Shown piece after piece: positions 17,588 through 25,802 of a stretch of DNA of 64,000 nt. Source of the stretch: Anaerolineales bacterium (GTDB lineage: Bacteria; Chloroflexota; Anaerolineae; Aggregatilineales; J027); assembly GCA_020634155.1 (NCBI GenBank), contig JACKCI010000002.1:496001-560000 (forward strand), in the 5' to 3' direction. Under the pieces are notes generated by a model. That model searched no databases. It was not told the DNA's origin and was given only the letters and a program-made list of their open reading frames with translations. Each line of letters opens with the position of its first letter. The stretch's first letter is position 1. The position numbers and the translations under genes are program-made.

Positions 17588-18539
17588 TTTAACAGAGATT
17601 TTGAACGATTGTATTGACCGATTGGCGGCAGGTCAGAGCGTTCAAGAGTGCTTGGACGCCTACCCCGAACAGGCTCCCGACTTGCACCCGATGTTGGAAA
17701 CAGGCTTGCTGGCGCGGCGGGTCAATTATGCTCCGGCTGAGGTTGGGGAGGCTCATTATCGGGTGCGGACGCGGGTGCTACAGGCCGCCGCAACCAAGCA
17801 GAAGATTCGGGTTTTGCCCCTGCGCGGCTGGGCAACAATGGCGGCCAGTTTGCTGATTATCTTTTTTGCGGCCTATGTCTTGGTTGGGTTTAGTGCTGAA
17901 AGCAGCCTACCGGGTGAATCCCTCTATGGCGTCAAGCGCTTTAATGAAGCTATCCGTCTGCAACTATCAGGCCATGACCCCGCCCTTGAACAACAATTTG
18001 CCCAGCGGCGCGTTGATGAAGTTCAGCAACTATTGGAGGGTGGGCAGAGTGCTGATGTTAGCTTTAAGGGTACCGTTGAGGCGATGAGTTCAACGGCATG
18101 GCAGGTGGCAAGCCTGACCGTTATGGTGACCGACACCACACAACAAGATGCGGACATCCAAGTTGGCGATAGTATCAAGGTGGAAGGACAGACCACTGAC
18201 CAACATCAATTGGTGGCCTCACGTATTACGTTAATTGAAAAAGACACCCCCGACCAAGCGCCGCCTATCTCCCCCACACCGCCGAATCTACCGACAGATG
18301 GCACACCACCGATTGTCTCAACACCATTGTTGTCCATTACACCTCATACACCAGAGCCAACCATTGTTACACCAAGTAGTGGTCCGGAAACCCCTACCAC
18401 TACACCCAGCACGCCCACACCAGTAGCACCACCGCCTACTGAGCTAGACGAATCAGCGACACCAACACCATCTGAAACGCCTGAAGAAAGCGAAACACCA
18501 GATGATGACGACCATCCCGAGGAGGGATTGGAGGATTAA
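17580..18539 (+). CDS. Membrane-anchored anti-sigma-like protein with DUF5667 and DUF5666-like domains
   Basis: 319 residues. The cytoplasmic N-terminus (1-82) is helical and probably binds the sigma factor encoded just upstream; it has no HxxxCxxC zinc motif. A single membrane span (about 84-104) leads to an extracytoplasmic DUF5667-type segment (SLPGESLYGVKRFNEAIRL, about 108-150), then an OB-like DUF5666 region (about 163-217), and a 100-residue Pro/Thr/Ser tail with acidic end. This is the Chloroflexota/Actinobacteria arrangement for ECF regulators. Start codon lies inside the last codons of the sigma gene. The anti-sigma role is inferred from position and topology. Confidence 0.78.
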   Translation: MANLTEILNDCIDRLAAGQSVQECLDAYPEQAPDLHPMLETGLLARRVNYAPAEVGEAHYRVRTRVLQAAATKQKIRVLPLRGWATMAASLLIIFFAAYVLVGFSAESSLPGESLYGVKRFNEAIRLQLSGHDPALEQQFAQRRVDEVQQLLEGGQSADVSFKGTVEAMSSTAWQVASLTVMVTDTTQQDADIQVGDSIKVEGQTTDQHQLVASRITLIEKDTPDQAPPISPTPPNLPTDGTPPIVSTPLLSITPHTPEPTIVTPSSGPETPTTTPSTPTPVAPPPTELDESATPTPSETPEESETPDDDDHPEEGLED

Positions 18540-18559
18540 CAAATTCTTGACAAAACTCA

Positions 18560-18589
18560 CCGCAACTTTTTCGACACACCGCACTCGGT
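18560..18589 (+). promoter_or_regulatory. Putative ECF sigma promoter of the ApbE/ferric-reductase operon
   Basis: CCGCAACTTTTT (18560-18571) and CTCGGT (18584-18589) with a 12-base spacer, identical in blocks and spacing to the copy before the sigma operon. The -10 block ends 24 bases before the ATG at 18614, leaving a short leader that carries AAGGAG. It lies in the 74-base gap after the anti-sigma gene. Confidence 0.72.
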
Positions 18590-18613
18590 ATGGACGTATA
18601 AGGAGCGAAAACC

Positions 18614-19033
18614 ATGTCAGGAATGACTGCTACCAAACGATTCATCATCCGCACATCACTCATCACGGGCAGCACGCTCGCCACTATTTTTGGCGCTCAA
18701 AGTCTTGCTGCCCTTGATACCCATCTGTTTGCTACCAATGCCAACGCCAACACCACCGCACCCATGGCCCTCCCGCAATCGGTGACGGTAGCAGCCCCCA
18801 GCCCGACGTCTGCACCACGCCAAGCCGAACCGAGTATCGTTATCCTGCGCCGCCAAGGTCAATCATCGTCATCCACTACCACACAGGCAGCCAGCGGCTC
18901 GTCGGCTCCGGTGGTCTCGATCCAGCCACCTGCACCAATGCAAGTCCAAGCGCCCGCACCAGTGATCGTGCAGCAACAAGGCGCACCCGTTGTCGTTCAA
19001 GCACCCGCCCCATCAAGCCGCCCGTCACGCTAA
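18614..19033 (+). CDS. Small exported Pro/Ala/Val/Gln-rich protein
   Basis: 139 residues with AAGGAG 8 bases upstream. A basic N-terminus (TKRFIIR) and hydrophobic segment (about 11-32) form a signal peptide or anchor. The rest is low-complexity, dominated by Pro, Ala, Ser, Thr, Val and Gln (for example QVQAPAPVIVQQQGAP), with no cysteine and no recognisable domain. It is the first gene after the second ECF promoter, so it is probably an envelope component of the regulon, perhaps a flexible spacer or cell-wall-associated polypeptide. I do not recognise a family. Confidence 0.6.
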   Translation: MSGMTATKRFIIRTSLITGSTLATIFGAQSLAALDTHLFATNANANTTAPMALPQSVTVAAPSPTSAPRQAEPSIVILRRQGQSSSSTTTQAASGSSAPVVSIQPPAPMQVQAPAPVIVQQQGAPVVVQAPAPSSRPSR

Positions 19034-19043
19034 GGATTGGTTG

Positions 19044-19961
19044 ATGTTGTATTACACCAGTTTTCGAGCAATGGGCAATACCATTCAAGTCTGGCTGGAG
19101 ACTGACCACGACGGCAGCGCTATCTTGGGGCAGGTCGGCGGCTGGTTTGAGGAAATTGAGGCGGTTTTGTCCCGCTTCCGCCCCCAAAGTGAGCTATCCC
19201 AACTCAATGCGCGAAGTGGCGAATGGGTCGCCGTCAGTGATGTACTCCTCTCCGCAGTATTGGCAGCCCGTCATGCTGCGGAAGCCACTGACGGCTTATA
19301 TAACCCATTGGTGCTGCCCGCGCTACTAGGGATTGGCTACACCCACAGCTTCGAAAACTTGGAACACGACCAAACCACCCCCACTGACTGGCACGGCGCT
19401 ATCCCGTCATGGGATGCCCTTACCGTTGATGTAGACCATGCGGCTATCCGTTTACCTGCTGGCAGCACCATTGACCTCGGTGGTATTGGCAAGGGCTGGA
19501 CGGCGGAATGGGTGGCTCGTCGTTTGAAGGTCTATGGCGCGTGTTTGGTTGATGCTGGTGGCGATTTGGTGGCATGTGGAGCGCCGCATGGCGAGTCAGG
19601 CTGGACAATCCAGATTGCCGACCCATTGAGTGACGAACAAAGCCTGCTCCCCATCCTGATTCGGGATAGCGCTGTTACCACCAGTGGGACCACCTATCGA
19701 CGCTGGCGGCAAAACGGACAACTCCGCCACCACTTGATTGACCCGCGTACCGGACAGCCCGCCCTGACCGATGTTTTATCTGCAACCGTTGTTCACCCTC
19801 ACGCCCCAACCGCCGAAGCCTATACCAAAGCGGTACTCCTGCTGGGGAGCGTTGAAGGATTAGCATGGCTCAATCAACAGCCATATGCAGCAGGAATGGT
19901 CGTCTGTGAAGATGGCACCCTTTTAGCAACTTCAAGTTTCATCAGTGGAGGAAAACCATGA
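19044..19961 (+). CDS. FAD:protein FMN transferase (ApbE family)
   Basis: About 305 residues from the ATG at 19044, which has AAGG upstream and gives a normal family N-terminus (MLYYTSFRAMGNTIQ); an 18-codon longer frame would overlap the previous gene. ApbE uses FAD to attach FMN through a phosphoester to Thr/Ser of exported redox proteins. Motifs seen: FRAMGNT, the LSRFRPQSELSQLN segment, GGIGKGWTAEWV, the metal/FAD-site DAGGDLVACG, and the late TTSGTTYRR and LIDPRTGQP. There is no signal peptide, so this copy seems cytoplasmic. The usual target, a protein with an FMN-binding domain, is not found in this operon. Confidence 0.92.
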   Translation: MLYYTSFRAMGNTIQVWLETDHDGSAILGQVGGWFEEIEAVLSRFRPQSELSQLNARSGEWVAVSDVLLSAVLAARHAAEATDGLYNPLVLPALLGIGYTHSFENLEHDQTTPTDWHGAIPSWDALTVDVDHAAIRLPAGSTIDLGGIGKGWTAEWVARRLKVYGACLVDAGGDLVACGAPHGESGWTIQIADPLSDEQSLLPILIRDSAVTTSGTTYRRWRQNGQLRHHLIDPRTGQPALTDVLSATVVHPHAPTAEAYTKAVLLLGSVEGLAWLNQQPYAAGMVVCEDGTLLATSSFISGGKP

Positions 19962-21109
19962 AACGCCTCATAGGATTAGTATTTGCGCTGGCTTTGGTGG
20001 TCTTGATTGCACCCCATAGCGCGATGGCCCAAGGTGGTGATGACCTTATCATCTTAAATGATGCCACCCCCGGCATTGATGTTGTGATTAGTCTCGCTCC
20101 CGGCACAACGGGTGCAATTGCAATGGAGATGCGCCATGTTTCGGTTACGTTGACCGATGTCCAAGGGAATACAGTGTTCCAGACCACTGACCCGCGTATC
20201 CAACAATTAGAATTGCGGTTTGCGCCTGATAGCCAAGCCCATACCTTAACAGTTGAGCGCCTTCCGGGAATGGTCGAGGGCTATGTGCGCCTCCATGCCA
20301 TGCCTGACCTGACCGATTTGGGAACCGAGGCTGTACTCGTCAACACCGATACCTTAGCAATGGCCCAAGAGCAAGACCATCTTTTGAACCTTGATACCCC
20401 CTCGAACATGGTCAAGCTGACCAGTTCTGTCGAAGACCCTGTAGCAATTGCGGCCTCCTTCCCCGGTGCCGAGGTCATGTGGCAGTTAGCCGATAGCCAA
20501 GGGGTAGCGGTGGCGACCCTCTATGCTGGTACGGTTGATGGTATTAGCCTTGTAGCCGATGGCGGTGATTATGAGGTGTCGATGCTGAACACCACCCCCG
20601 ACCGTGAGACGACCGCCAATGTGCGGGTCATGCCTGTTCCATCCGATGTGGTAGCGGCCCTCATTCCAGCGACCACCGCCACTGATGTCACTACCCCCGC
20701 CGCCTCTAGCGCTAACCAAGTGGCCCTGTGCAATACCACCATCAATGTGGCCTCGGTAAACCTGCGGAGTGGCCCCGGTACAGGCTATAGCGTGCTGAGT
20801 TATGCCTATCGTGGAGATTCACTCCAAGTTGGTGGCACCAACACCATTGGTAACTGGGTCGTGGTTGCGTTGGAGGACGGTAGCACTGGATGGCTATTCC
20901 GTCGTCTGGGTAATGAGCAAGGTGGCTGCAACACTCTCACCGTTTTTGATGTTCCCTTGCGAGATGCGCCCACACCTGCGGTGGTTGTGCAGACCATCCC
21001 CGGACAAACCACAGTGGTTCCATCTAGCGGCAGTAGTGGTGGTTTTGATGATGATGACCACGATGACGATCATGACGACGACCATGATGATGACCACGAC
21101 GACGATTAG
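19958..21109 (+). CDS. Exported SH3-domain protein with Asp/His-rich C-terminal tail
   Basis: 383 residues; start overlaps the ApbE stop by 4 bases. A signal peptide (cleavage near MAQG, residue 26) precedes a roughly 210-residue beta-rich region of unknown family, a Thr/Ala linker, then a bacterial SH3 domain (about 260-322, with VNLRSGPGTGYSVL and WVVVALEDGSTGWL). The last 21 residues are almost only Asp and His in a DDDH repeat, which is expected to bind divalent metal ions. The position between ApbE and a ferric-reductase-like gene suggests a role in handling metal at the cell surface; this is inference. Confidence 0.75.
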   Translation: MKRLIGLVFALALVVLIAPHSAMAQGGDDLIILNDATPGIDVVISLAPGTTGAIAMEMRHVSVTLTDVQGNTVFQTTDPRIQQLELRFAPDSQAHTLTVERLPGMVEGYVRLHAMPDLTDLGTEAVLVNTDTLAMAQEQDHLLNLDTPSNMVKLTSSVEDPVAIAASFPGAEVMWQLADSQGVAVATLYAGTVDGISLVADGGDYEVSMLNTTPDRETTANVRVMPVPSDVVAALIPATTATDVTTPAASSANQVALCNTTINVASVNLRSGPGTGYSVLSYAYRGDSLQVGGTNTIGNWVVVALEDGSTGWLFRRLGNEQGGCNTLTVFDVPLRDAPTPAVVVQTIPGQTTVVPSSGSSGGFDDDDHDDDHDDDHDDDHDDD

Positions 21110-21142
21110 GCCCACTTAAGACCTATACAGGAGGCATGGACA

Positions 21143-21907
21143 ATGGTTAAACCTGCACGTTGGATGGATACCCTTTCGTTGATATTCTCGCTGGCGGTGG
21201 TAGCAATTACCACTGGGTGGATGGTGCATAACGGCGCATTCAAGTTCAATATCATCCAAGATGAAAAAATCGTATGGCACTTGGTACGCTCGTCAGGCAT
21301 CACCGCCTACATTCTGATGACGGCCTCAGTTATCTGGGGCTTGGCAATCAGTAGCAAGGTGGTCAAGGATTGGTCACCGGGGGTATTGTCGATGACCTTG
21401 CACAGCGCTATCTCATGGTTGGCGGTGCTTTTCGCAGGGTTCCATGCCTTCCTGTTGCTCTTTGATGATTATTTCACCTATCGCATCTTTGACTTGCTGA
21501 TTCCGTTCATAGGCCCCTATCGTCCCTTGGCGGTAGGGTTGGGCACCCTCACCTTCTGGATTATGGTGGTAGTGTCTCTCAGCTTCAAGTTCAAGAAGCG
21601 CCTAGGCCATAAGCTCTGGAAGAAAATTCACTATGCCAGCTATGCCGGATTCTGGATGGTGACAGCGCACGGTTTGACGGCAGGCACGGATGGTAAGCTA
21701 CTCGGCTTTCGCATCCTCCTCAGTGGTAGCGCACTGCTGACCGTGATGTTATTGGGGTACAAAATTGGAACCAGCGGAAGTGGTGCCAAGAAACCTGCGG
21801 CACATGCCAAGGCTGCTGGTGCTGCTCCCGCTGATAAAGGGGCTGTAAAACGTACACCTGCTAAAGCTGCATCAACACCACCACCTGCTTCTGCACCCTC
21901 AGATTAG
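21143..21907 (+). CDS. Ferric reductase-like transmembrane protein (MsrQ/FRD-like)
   Basis: 254 residues. About six membrane helices between residues 8 and 205 and a Lys/Ala/Pro-rich cytoplasmic or external tail (about 212-254). Candidate heme-ligating histidines lie in the paired helices HSAISWLAVLFAGFHAF and HYASYAGFWMVTAHG, the spacing typical of the ferric-reductase-like domain that moves electrons across the membrane by two b hemes. The NAD(P)H/FAD-binding domains of full ferric reductases are absent. SD AGGAGG lies 10 bases before the ATG. It is the last gene before a strong terminator and is predicted to be under ECF control with ApbE. Confidence 0.82.
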   Translation: MVKPARWMDTLSLIFSLAVVAITTGWMVHNGAFKFNIIQDEKIVWHLVRSSGITAYILMTASVIWGLAISSKVVKDWSPGVLSMTLHSAISWLAVLFAGFHAFLLLFDDYFTYRIFDLLIPFIGPYRPLAVGLGTLTFWIMVVVSLSFKFKKRLGHKLWKKIHYASYAGFWMVTAHGLTAGTDGKLLGFRILLSGSALLTVMLLGYKIGTSGSGAKKPAAHAKAAGAAPADKGAVKRTPAKAASTPPPASAPSD

Positions 21908-21972
21908 CCCCCGCTGAGGGTGTCGGAAGCCACCTTAATCGGTGGCAATATGAAGTTCTTCCCCCGAAGGAC

Positions 21973-22003
21973 AGTACCCCACTCGTTGGGGTACTACCTT
22001 TTT
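21973..22003 (+). terminator. Intrinsic terminator of the ApbE/ferric-reductase operon
   Basis: AGTACCCC (21973-21980) and GGGGTACT (21988-21995) form a perfect 8-bp stem followed by ACC and five T. A second hairpin without T-run, GCCACC/GGTGGC at 21929-21946, precedes it. The T-run overlaps the stop codon of the convergent VWA gene. Confidence 0.9.
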
Positions 22004-23387
22004 AGCCATCGGTCAGGATATTATCAACGGCAATGCTCAACTCGCGCAGGTTGCGAACCAAATAGACCCCATTCGATAGGGGAGCATAGCGGTGCAGGTC
22101 ACTATCGCCTGTCCCCCACATCGGCTGCGGCTCAGGGCAGAACCAGATACAGCGGCGGGCGCGGCGCGTCAGTTGTTCGGCAAGGTCAAGGCGCGGGTCA
22201 TTGTAGTTGTTGCGCCCATCACCTACCATAATGACGGTGGTCTTGCTATCCACGCTATCAATGTACTCTTTGAAGAACCCCGCCAAACTGTAACCGAGGT
22301 CGGTGGTGTAATAACCACGTGGATTATCAGTCAAGACCTTCTCCACCGCATCTTCAGGGCGGGCGGCCTTGAAATGGTCGGTGACTTCGACCATGTGGTC
22401 GATGAAAACAAAGGAACGGGCCTTGGCGACCAAATCTTGCAGCATATAGGTCAGGGTCAGCATAAACTCCGACATATAGCGCATGGAACCACTCAGGTCA
22501 CAGATGACCACCAGCTTGGGTTTGACATGGCGGGTGCGGTGCTGCAATTCAAAGGGGATACCCCCGTATTTGAGGCTGTGGCGGATGGTGCGCTTGGGGT
22601 CAAGTGTACCTGTCTTGTCCCGCTTCTGGCGCAACGAGGCCCGTGAACGCAGTTTGGCAGCCAAGCGGCGCATCTCATCCCGCACCCGTTGCGCCTCCTC
22701 CTCGGTTAGATGTTGAAAGTTAAGGTCTTCGACGTTACGACGCGGTTCACGTGGTTCTTGCTCGGCAAGGTTTTGGGCGATATTGGATCCAGCATAGTTG
22801 TTTAGTTGCTCTTGTAGGGCACCGATGTTCTCCCCAAGCATCTCCATAAGTTCTTGTAGGGCTTCCTCGCTCATGCCCATCTCACGTAGTTGCTCCATGA
22901 GTTGGTCGATGACCTCCCGCAAGAGCATCAACCCAGCGAGACGTTCCATTTGTCGCCCAAAATAGCGCTGCTGGTACATCTGTTGGGCGTTATCTAGACC
23001 CGCTTGCTGGGCGAGTTGGTCAAGTTGCTCTTGGGAGAACTGCCGCCCCTGCATGAGTTGGTCGATCAAATCGCGGAGGGCTTGCTCATCACCCATCAAG
23101 CTTTGCAGGGTTTGGCGCAGCATGTCCTGTTGATCAGGGTTCAATTGCTGAGTCATATCCCACATAGGCGGGGCATTGGTATCAAAGAAAAGCGGGAAGA
23201 AAAACTCGAAGATGCGTTGATCTTTGCGTTCTTTGACAAGGGTGCTGCTGAGGGTAGATTTAAAGGCGGTACGGTCACTAATTCCCACCACCGCAGCGGC
23301 CCGCAGTGCATCTTGAGACTCGGCTAAAGAGATGCGTATCCCCGAAGCCCGTAGAGCGCGTATAAATTCAACTGTGCGACGATCCAT
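22002..23387 (-). CDS. VWA domain protein (CoxE-like)
   Basis: 461 residues. The N-terminal 90 residues resemble the CoxE/YehP family start (RTVEFIRALRASGIRISLAES), the middle (about 100-280) is Gln/Leu/Glu-rich and helical, and the C-terminal VWA domain (about 290-460) has the MIDAS motif D-L-S-G-S followed by the later Asp-Gly segment (GDGRNNYND). Such proteins work with MoxR AAA+ ATPases as metal-dependent chaperones that remodel or insert cofactors into target enzymes. A MoxR gene is encoded in the same operon, three genes upstream. The target is not evident here; the molybdenum hydroxylase 22 kb away is a possibility only. Confidence 0.87.
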   Translation of the reverse strand: MDRRTVEFIRALRASGIRISLAESQDALRAAAVVGISDRTAFKSTLSSTLVKERKDQRIFEFFFPLFFDTNAPPMWDMTQQLNPDQQDMLRQTLQSLMGDEQALRDLIDQLMQGRQFSQEQLDQLAQQAGLDNAQQMYQQRYFGRQMERLAGLMLLREVIDQLMEQLREMGMSEEALQELMEMLGENIGALQEQLNNYAGSNIAQNLAEQEPREPRRNVEDLNFQHLTEEEAQRVRDEMRRLAAKLRSRASLRQKRDKTGTLDPKRTIRHSLKYGGIPFELQHRTRHVKPKLVVICDLSGSMRYMSEFMLTLTYMLQDLVAKARSFVFIDHMVEVTDHFKAARPEDAVEKVLTDNPRGYYTTDLGYSLAGFFKEYIDSVDSKTTVIMVGDGRNNYNDPRLDLAEQLTRRARRCIWFCPEPQPMWGTGDSDLHRYAPLSNGVYLVRNLRELSIAVDNILTDG

Positions 23388-23408
23388 GCCCTAACCTGCC
23401 TTTATTAA

Positions 23409-23729
23409 TTACTTACGCCGACGTTTGCCACTGAATAGGGTATAGCTTAGTCCGACGAACATGCTCGAAGCGATGAGCGTGCCAAAGCCAAAAGCCAGAA
23501 AAATCAACTGAAGAATGCCATCCATGCCAGTGATGGCCGCAAGGGTTACACCACCACCGATTGTAAAGCCCAATATGCCAACCGTAACCGGATGCAGGGC
23601 ACGCAGCTTGTCCTCAAGGCTTGTGACATCTTGCCCACAACGGCTGCAACGCTGGTCACCGATTAGGATATTGTTGCCGCAACGTGGACATTTTTGAATC
23701 TCAGGATAGTTTGGCAAGTGCCCATCCAA
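23409..23729 (-). CDS. Small zinc-ribbon membrane protein
   Basis: 106 residues if the TTG at 23729 is used; a second TTG at 23717 is equally possible, and no ATG is available in frame before the zinc ribbon. The CPRCG...CSRCG pair (about residues 14-34) forms a zinc ribbon, then two membrane helices (about 52-72 and 75-98) and a basic end (KRRRK). The reading frame overlaps the end of the NUDIX gene by 29 bases, so translation is probably coupled. The function is unknown; this is a common kind of small accessory membrane protein. Confidence 0.65.
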   Translation of the reverse strand: MDGHLPNYPEIQKCPRCGNNILIGDQRCSRCGQDVTSLEDKLRALHPVTVGILGFTIGGGVTLAAITGMDGILQLIFLAFGFGTLIASSMFVGLSYTLFSGKRRRK

Positions 23730-24273
23730 TCACGGCTACAGACCCCACATGCTCAATATGTCCATCCAGCCATAGTTCGCGCAGTTTATCGAGTGGGTAG
23801 AGATGGATGACCTGTAACTCACTAGGTTCGGGGGTTGGCGCTTGGGCTTGTGTGACACCTGTTGCTAAATAGCCATAGACCCAGTTCAGCCCACGATTGC
23901 CGTCAATATAGCATTTGCCGAGATAGTGCCACGCCTCTGCCACCATGCCTGTTTCCTCTAGCAGTTCACGCTTGGCGGATTCAAGGGGGTCGGCTTCAGC
24001 GTCTTCAATACCACCCGCTGGCAACTCCAAGCTGACCTTTTGGGGGCCATGCTTATAATGTTCCAGCAGCACCACTTGTTGACCGGGAGTCACCGCGAAG
24101 ACCTTGACATAGTTAGGCGATTCAATGCGATGAAAGTCTGGTATTTCAAAGCCATTGGGAAGGCGCACATGCTCCTCATAGACCCGCATCCAAGGTGAGG
24201 CGTCCAAAACTTGGCGGCGTTCTATGATTTCCCAAGGGGTAAGCTTGCTATCATTCATTAGTTGTTGCCCCAT
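23701..24273 (-). CDS. NUDIX hydrolase (ADP-ribose pyrophosphatase-like)
   Basis: 190 residues. The NUDIX box is visible at about 88-112 with the REL-L-EE-TG core; the spacing between the first Glu and the Arg-Glu pair is one residue longer than the textbook pattern. The N-terminal strand region (WEIIERRQVLDASPWMRVYEE) and HYKHG segment are like ADP-sugar pyrophosphatases that clear ADP-ribose and related dinucleotides. It overlaps the 3' end of the MoxR gene by 16 bases. Why it sits inside a MoxR/VWA operon is not obvious. Confidence 0.85.
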   Translation of the reverse strand: MGQQLMNDSKLTPWEIIERRQVLDASPWMRVYEEHVRLPNGFEIPDFHRIESPNYVKVFAVTPGQQVVLLEHYKHGPQKVSLELPAGGIEDAEADPLESAKRELLEETGMVAEAWHYLGKCYIDGNRGLNWVYGYLATGVTQAQAPTPEPSELQVIHLYPLDKLRELWLDGHIEHVGSVAVIGWALAKLS

Positions 24274-25238
24274 CGTCCCCCTGACCGTCGCCGATTGGGG
24301 TCATCACGCCCCGGCGGGTTGCTGTTACTGCCAGAGCTATTATTACGGCGAATTTCACGCTTGGCCTTCTGTACATCCGACTCATGTTTGAGCAGCACCG
24401 TAAGGGTGTTCTCAAGGGTGTCTTGGTCGAGATTATCAGCGTTGAGCATCATCAGGGCCTTGGCCCAGTCTAATGTCTCGGAGACACTGGGGCTTTTCTT
24501 CAAGTCTAGTTCGCGTAAGCGTTGGACGGTCTGCACTGCTTGGGCGGCCAGTTTCTTATCCAATTCTGGCACCTTGAGGCGTACCACCGCCAGTTCTGCA
24601 TCATAGGTGGGGTAATCGACAAACAGATAGAGACAGCGCCGCTTAAGGGCCTCAGAGAGTTCGCGGGTGTTATTACTGGTCAGCATCACAACGGGTTGAT
24701 GAACCGCCGTGATGGTGCCTAGCTCTGGCACTGTTACTTGAAAATCGCTGAGGACTTCTAGTAAGAATGCTTCAAACTCAGCGTCGGCGCGGTCAATCTC
24801 ATCAATGAGCAGCACAACCGGGTCAGGCGAGGTGATGGCTTTGAGTAGGGGGCGCGGGAGCAAGAAACGCTCCGAAAAGAAGACATCTTCCTCATTGGCA
24901 AGACGATCAGCCGCTTCAGTCAGGCTATTGGCTCCTGCCAAAATCGTCTGAAGTTTATCGCGTAGGAGTTGGGTATAAAGCATCTGCTTGGCGTATTCCC
25001 ACTCATAAAGCGCCTTGCTCTCATCTAGTCCTTCATAGCATTGCAGACGGATGAGGGTGCGGCCTGTCGCTCTGGCCCATGACTTCGCCAATTCGGTTTT
25101 ACCGACACCTGCGGGGCCTTCGACCAAGGCAGGCTTGCCGAGCTTCTCCGCGAGAAAGGTCACCGTTGCAATTTCATCATTGGCGATATAGTTATGTTGG
25201 GCGAGGGCATTCTTGACATCTTCTGTTGTGTTAAACAT
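24258..25238 (-). CDS. MoxR family AAA+ ATPase
   Basis: 326 residues. Walker A GPAGVGKTEL (41-50), Walker B VVLLIDEIDRAD (about 138-149), sensor residues in TSNNTRELSEALKRRCLYL, and the C-terminal lid are all present. The last 40 residues form a disordered Asn/Ser/Gly/Arg-rich tail (KREIRRNNSSGSNSNPPGRD) not seen in typical MoxR proteins. MoxR ATPases act with VWA partner proteins (encoded downstream in the same operon) in maturation of metalloenzymes or stress complexes. The start is well placed after a 10-base gap from the previous gene. Confidence 0.92.
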   Translation of the reverse strand: MFNTTEDVKNALAQHNYIANDEIATVTFLAEKLGKPALVEGPAGVGKTELAKSWARATGRTLIRLQCYEGLDESKALYEWEYAKQMLYTQLLRDKLQTILAGANSLTEAADRLANEEDVFFSERFLLPRPLLKAITSPDPVVLLIDEIDRADAEFEAFLLEVLSDFQVTVPELGTITAVHQPVVMLTSNNTRELSEALKRRCLYLFVDYPTYDAELAVVRLKVPELDKKLAAQAVQTVQRLRELDLKKSPSVSETLDWAKALMMLNADNLDQDTLENTLTVLLKHESDVQKAKREIRRNNSSGSNSNPPGRDDPNRRRSGGRWGNN

Positions 25239-25248
25239 TCCGTTACAC

Positions 25249-25665
25249 CTACTTCGCGTATTGGATAATCAGATCAGCAAAATCTTCGGGTGCATCAATC
25301 AGGTTGCCTGTGTAAAAATAGGCGACTCCATAGTCCTCAATGGCGCTTTTTTGTAGGGCCGTCTCTTCACGGTCTGACCACACGATAATGGGGGTATCTT
25401 TAAAGGCCTCTTGAAAGCGTACCAATTCCATAAAACCGGGCGCGAGGTTACCACTGGATGGAAACGGCGCACAGATAACCAAATCAGGCGCTTGGTCAAC
25501 CTGATAGTTGTCCAAGGCCCGCGCCAATTGAAGATTATGCCCACTTTCCTCAACCAATACCTCAAAAAACTGCTCATAGAGTTTTTGGGCTAGGATATTG
25601 AGTTCTTTGGGGTCAGGGGTGTTCAATTCTGGATATAGATTTTGAATGATTGCGACTGTCGCCAT
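25249..25665 (-). CDS. Hypothetical protein, receiver/flavodoxin-like fold suspected
   Basis: 138 residues, no signal peptide or membrane span. Alternating strands and helices (ATVAIIQNLYP, DLVICAPFP, TPIIVWSDREE, VAYFYTG) suggest a Rossmann-like or response-regulator-like alpha/beta fold, but no phosphoacceptor Asp-pair is evident. It is the first gene of the MoxR/NUDIX/zinc ribbon/VWA operon, 10 bases before MoxR, and could be a regulator or specificity factor for that chaperone module. I do not recognise a named family. Confidence 0.65.
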   Translation of the reverse strand: MATVAIIQNLYPELNTPDPKELNILAQKLYEQFFEVLVEESGHNLQLARALDNYQVDQAPDLVICAPFPSSGNLAPGFMELVRFQEAFKDTPIIVWSDREETALQKSAIEDYGVAYFYTGNLIDAPEDFADLIIQYAK

Positions 25666-25724
25666 GTTTGTTCCTTTCTGAAATAGTATAACCCAAAAAG
25701 GTTGCTGGCAAATGAGGGTGGAAT

Positions 25725-25763
25725 AAAAAACGACTGCCGTTAGTACAATCCGGCAGCCGTTTT
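25725..25763 (-). terminator. Bidirectional intrinsic terminator
   Basis: An 11-bp stem with one mismatch (AACGACTGCCG at 25729-25739 with CGGCAGCCGTT at 25751-25761) flanked by A-run and T-run on the two sides. On the minus strand it ends the 25803-26054 gene with TTTTTT. Confidence 0.8.
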
Positions 25764-25802
25764 CAGTATTGGTCAGGGGTATCGTTCAAGGTGGCACGCT
25801 TC

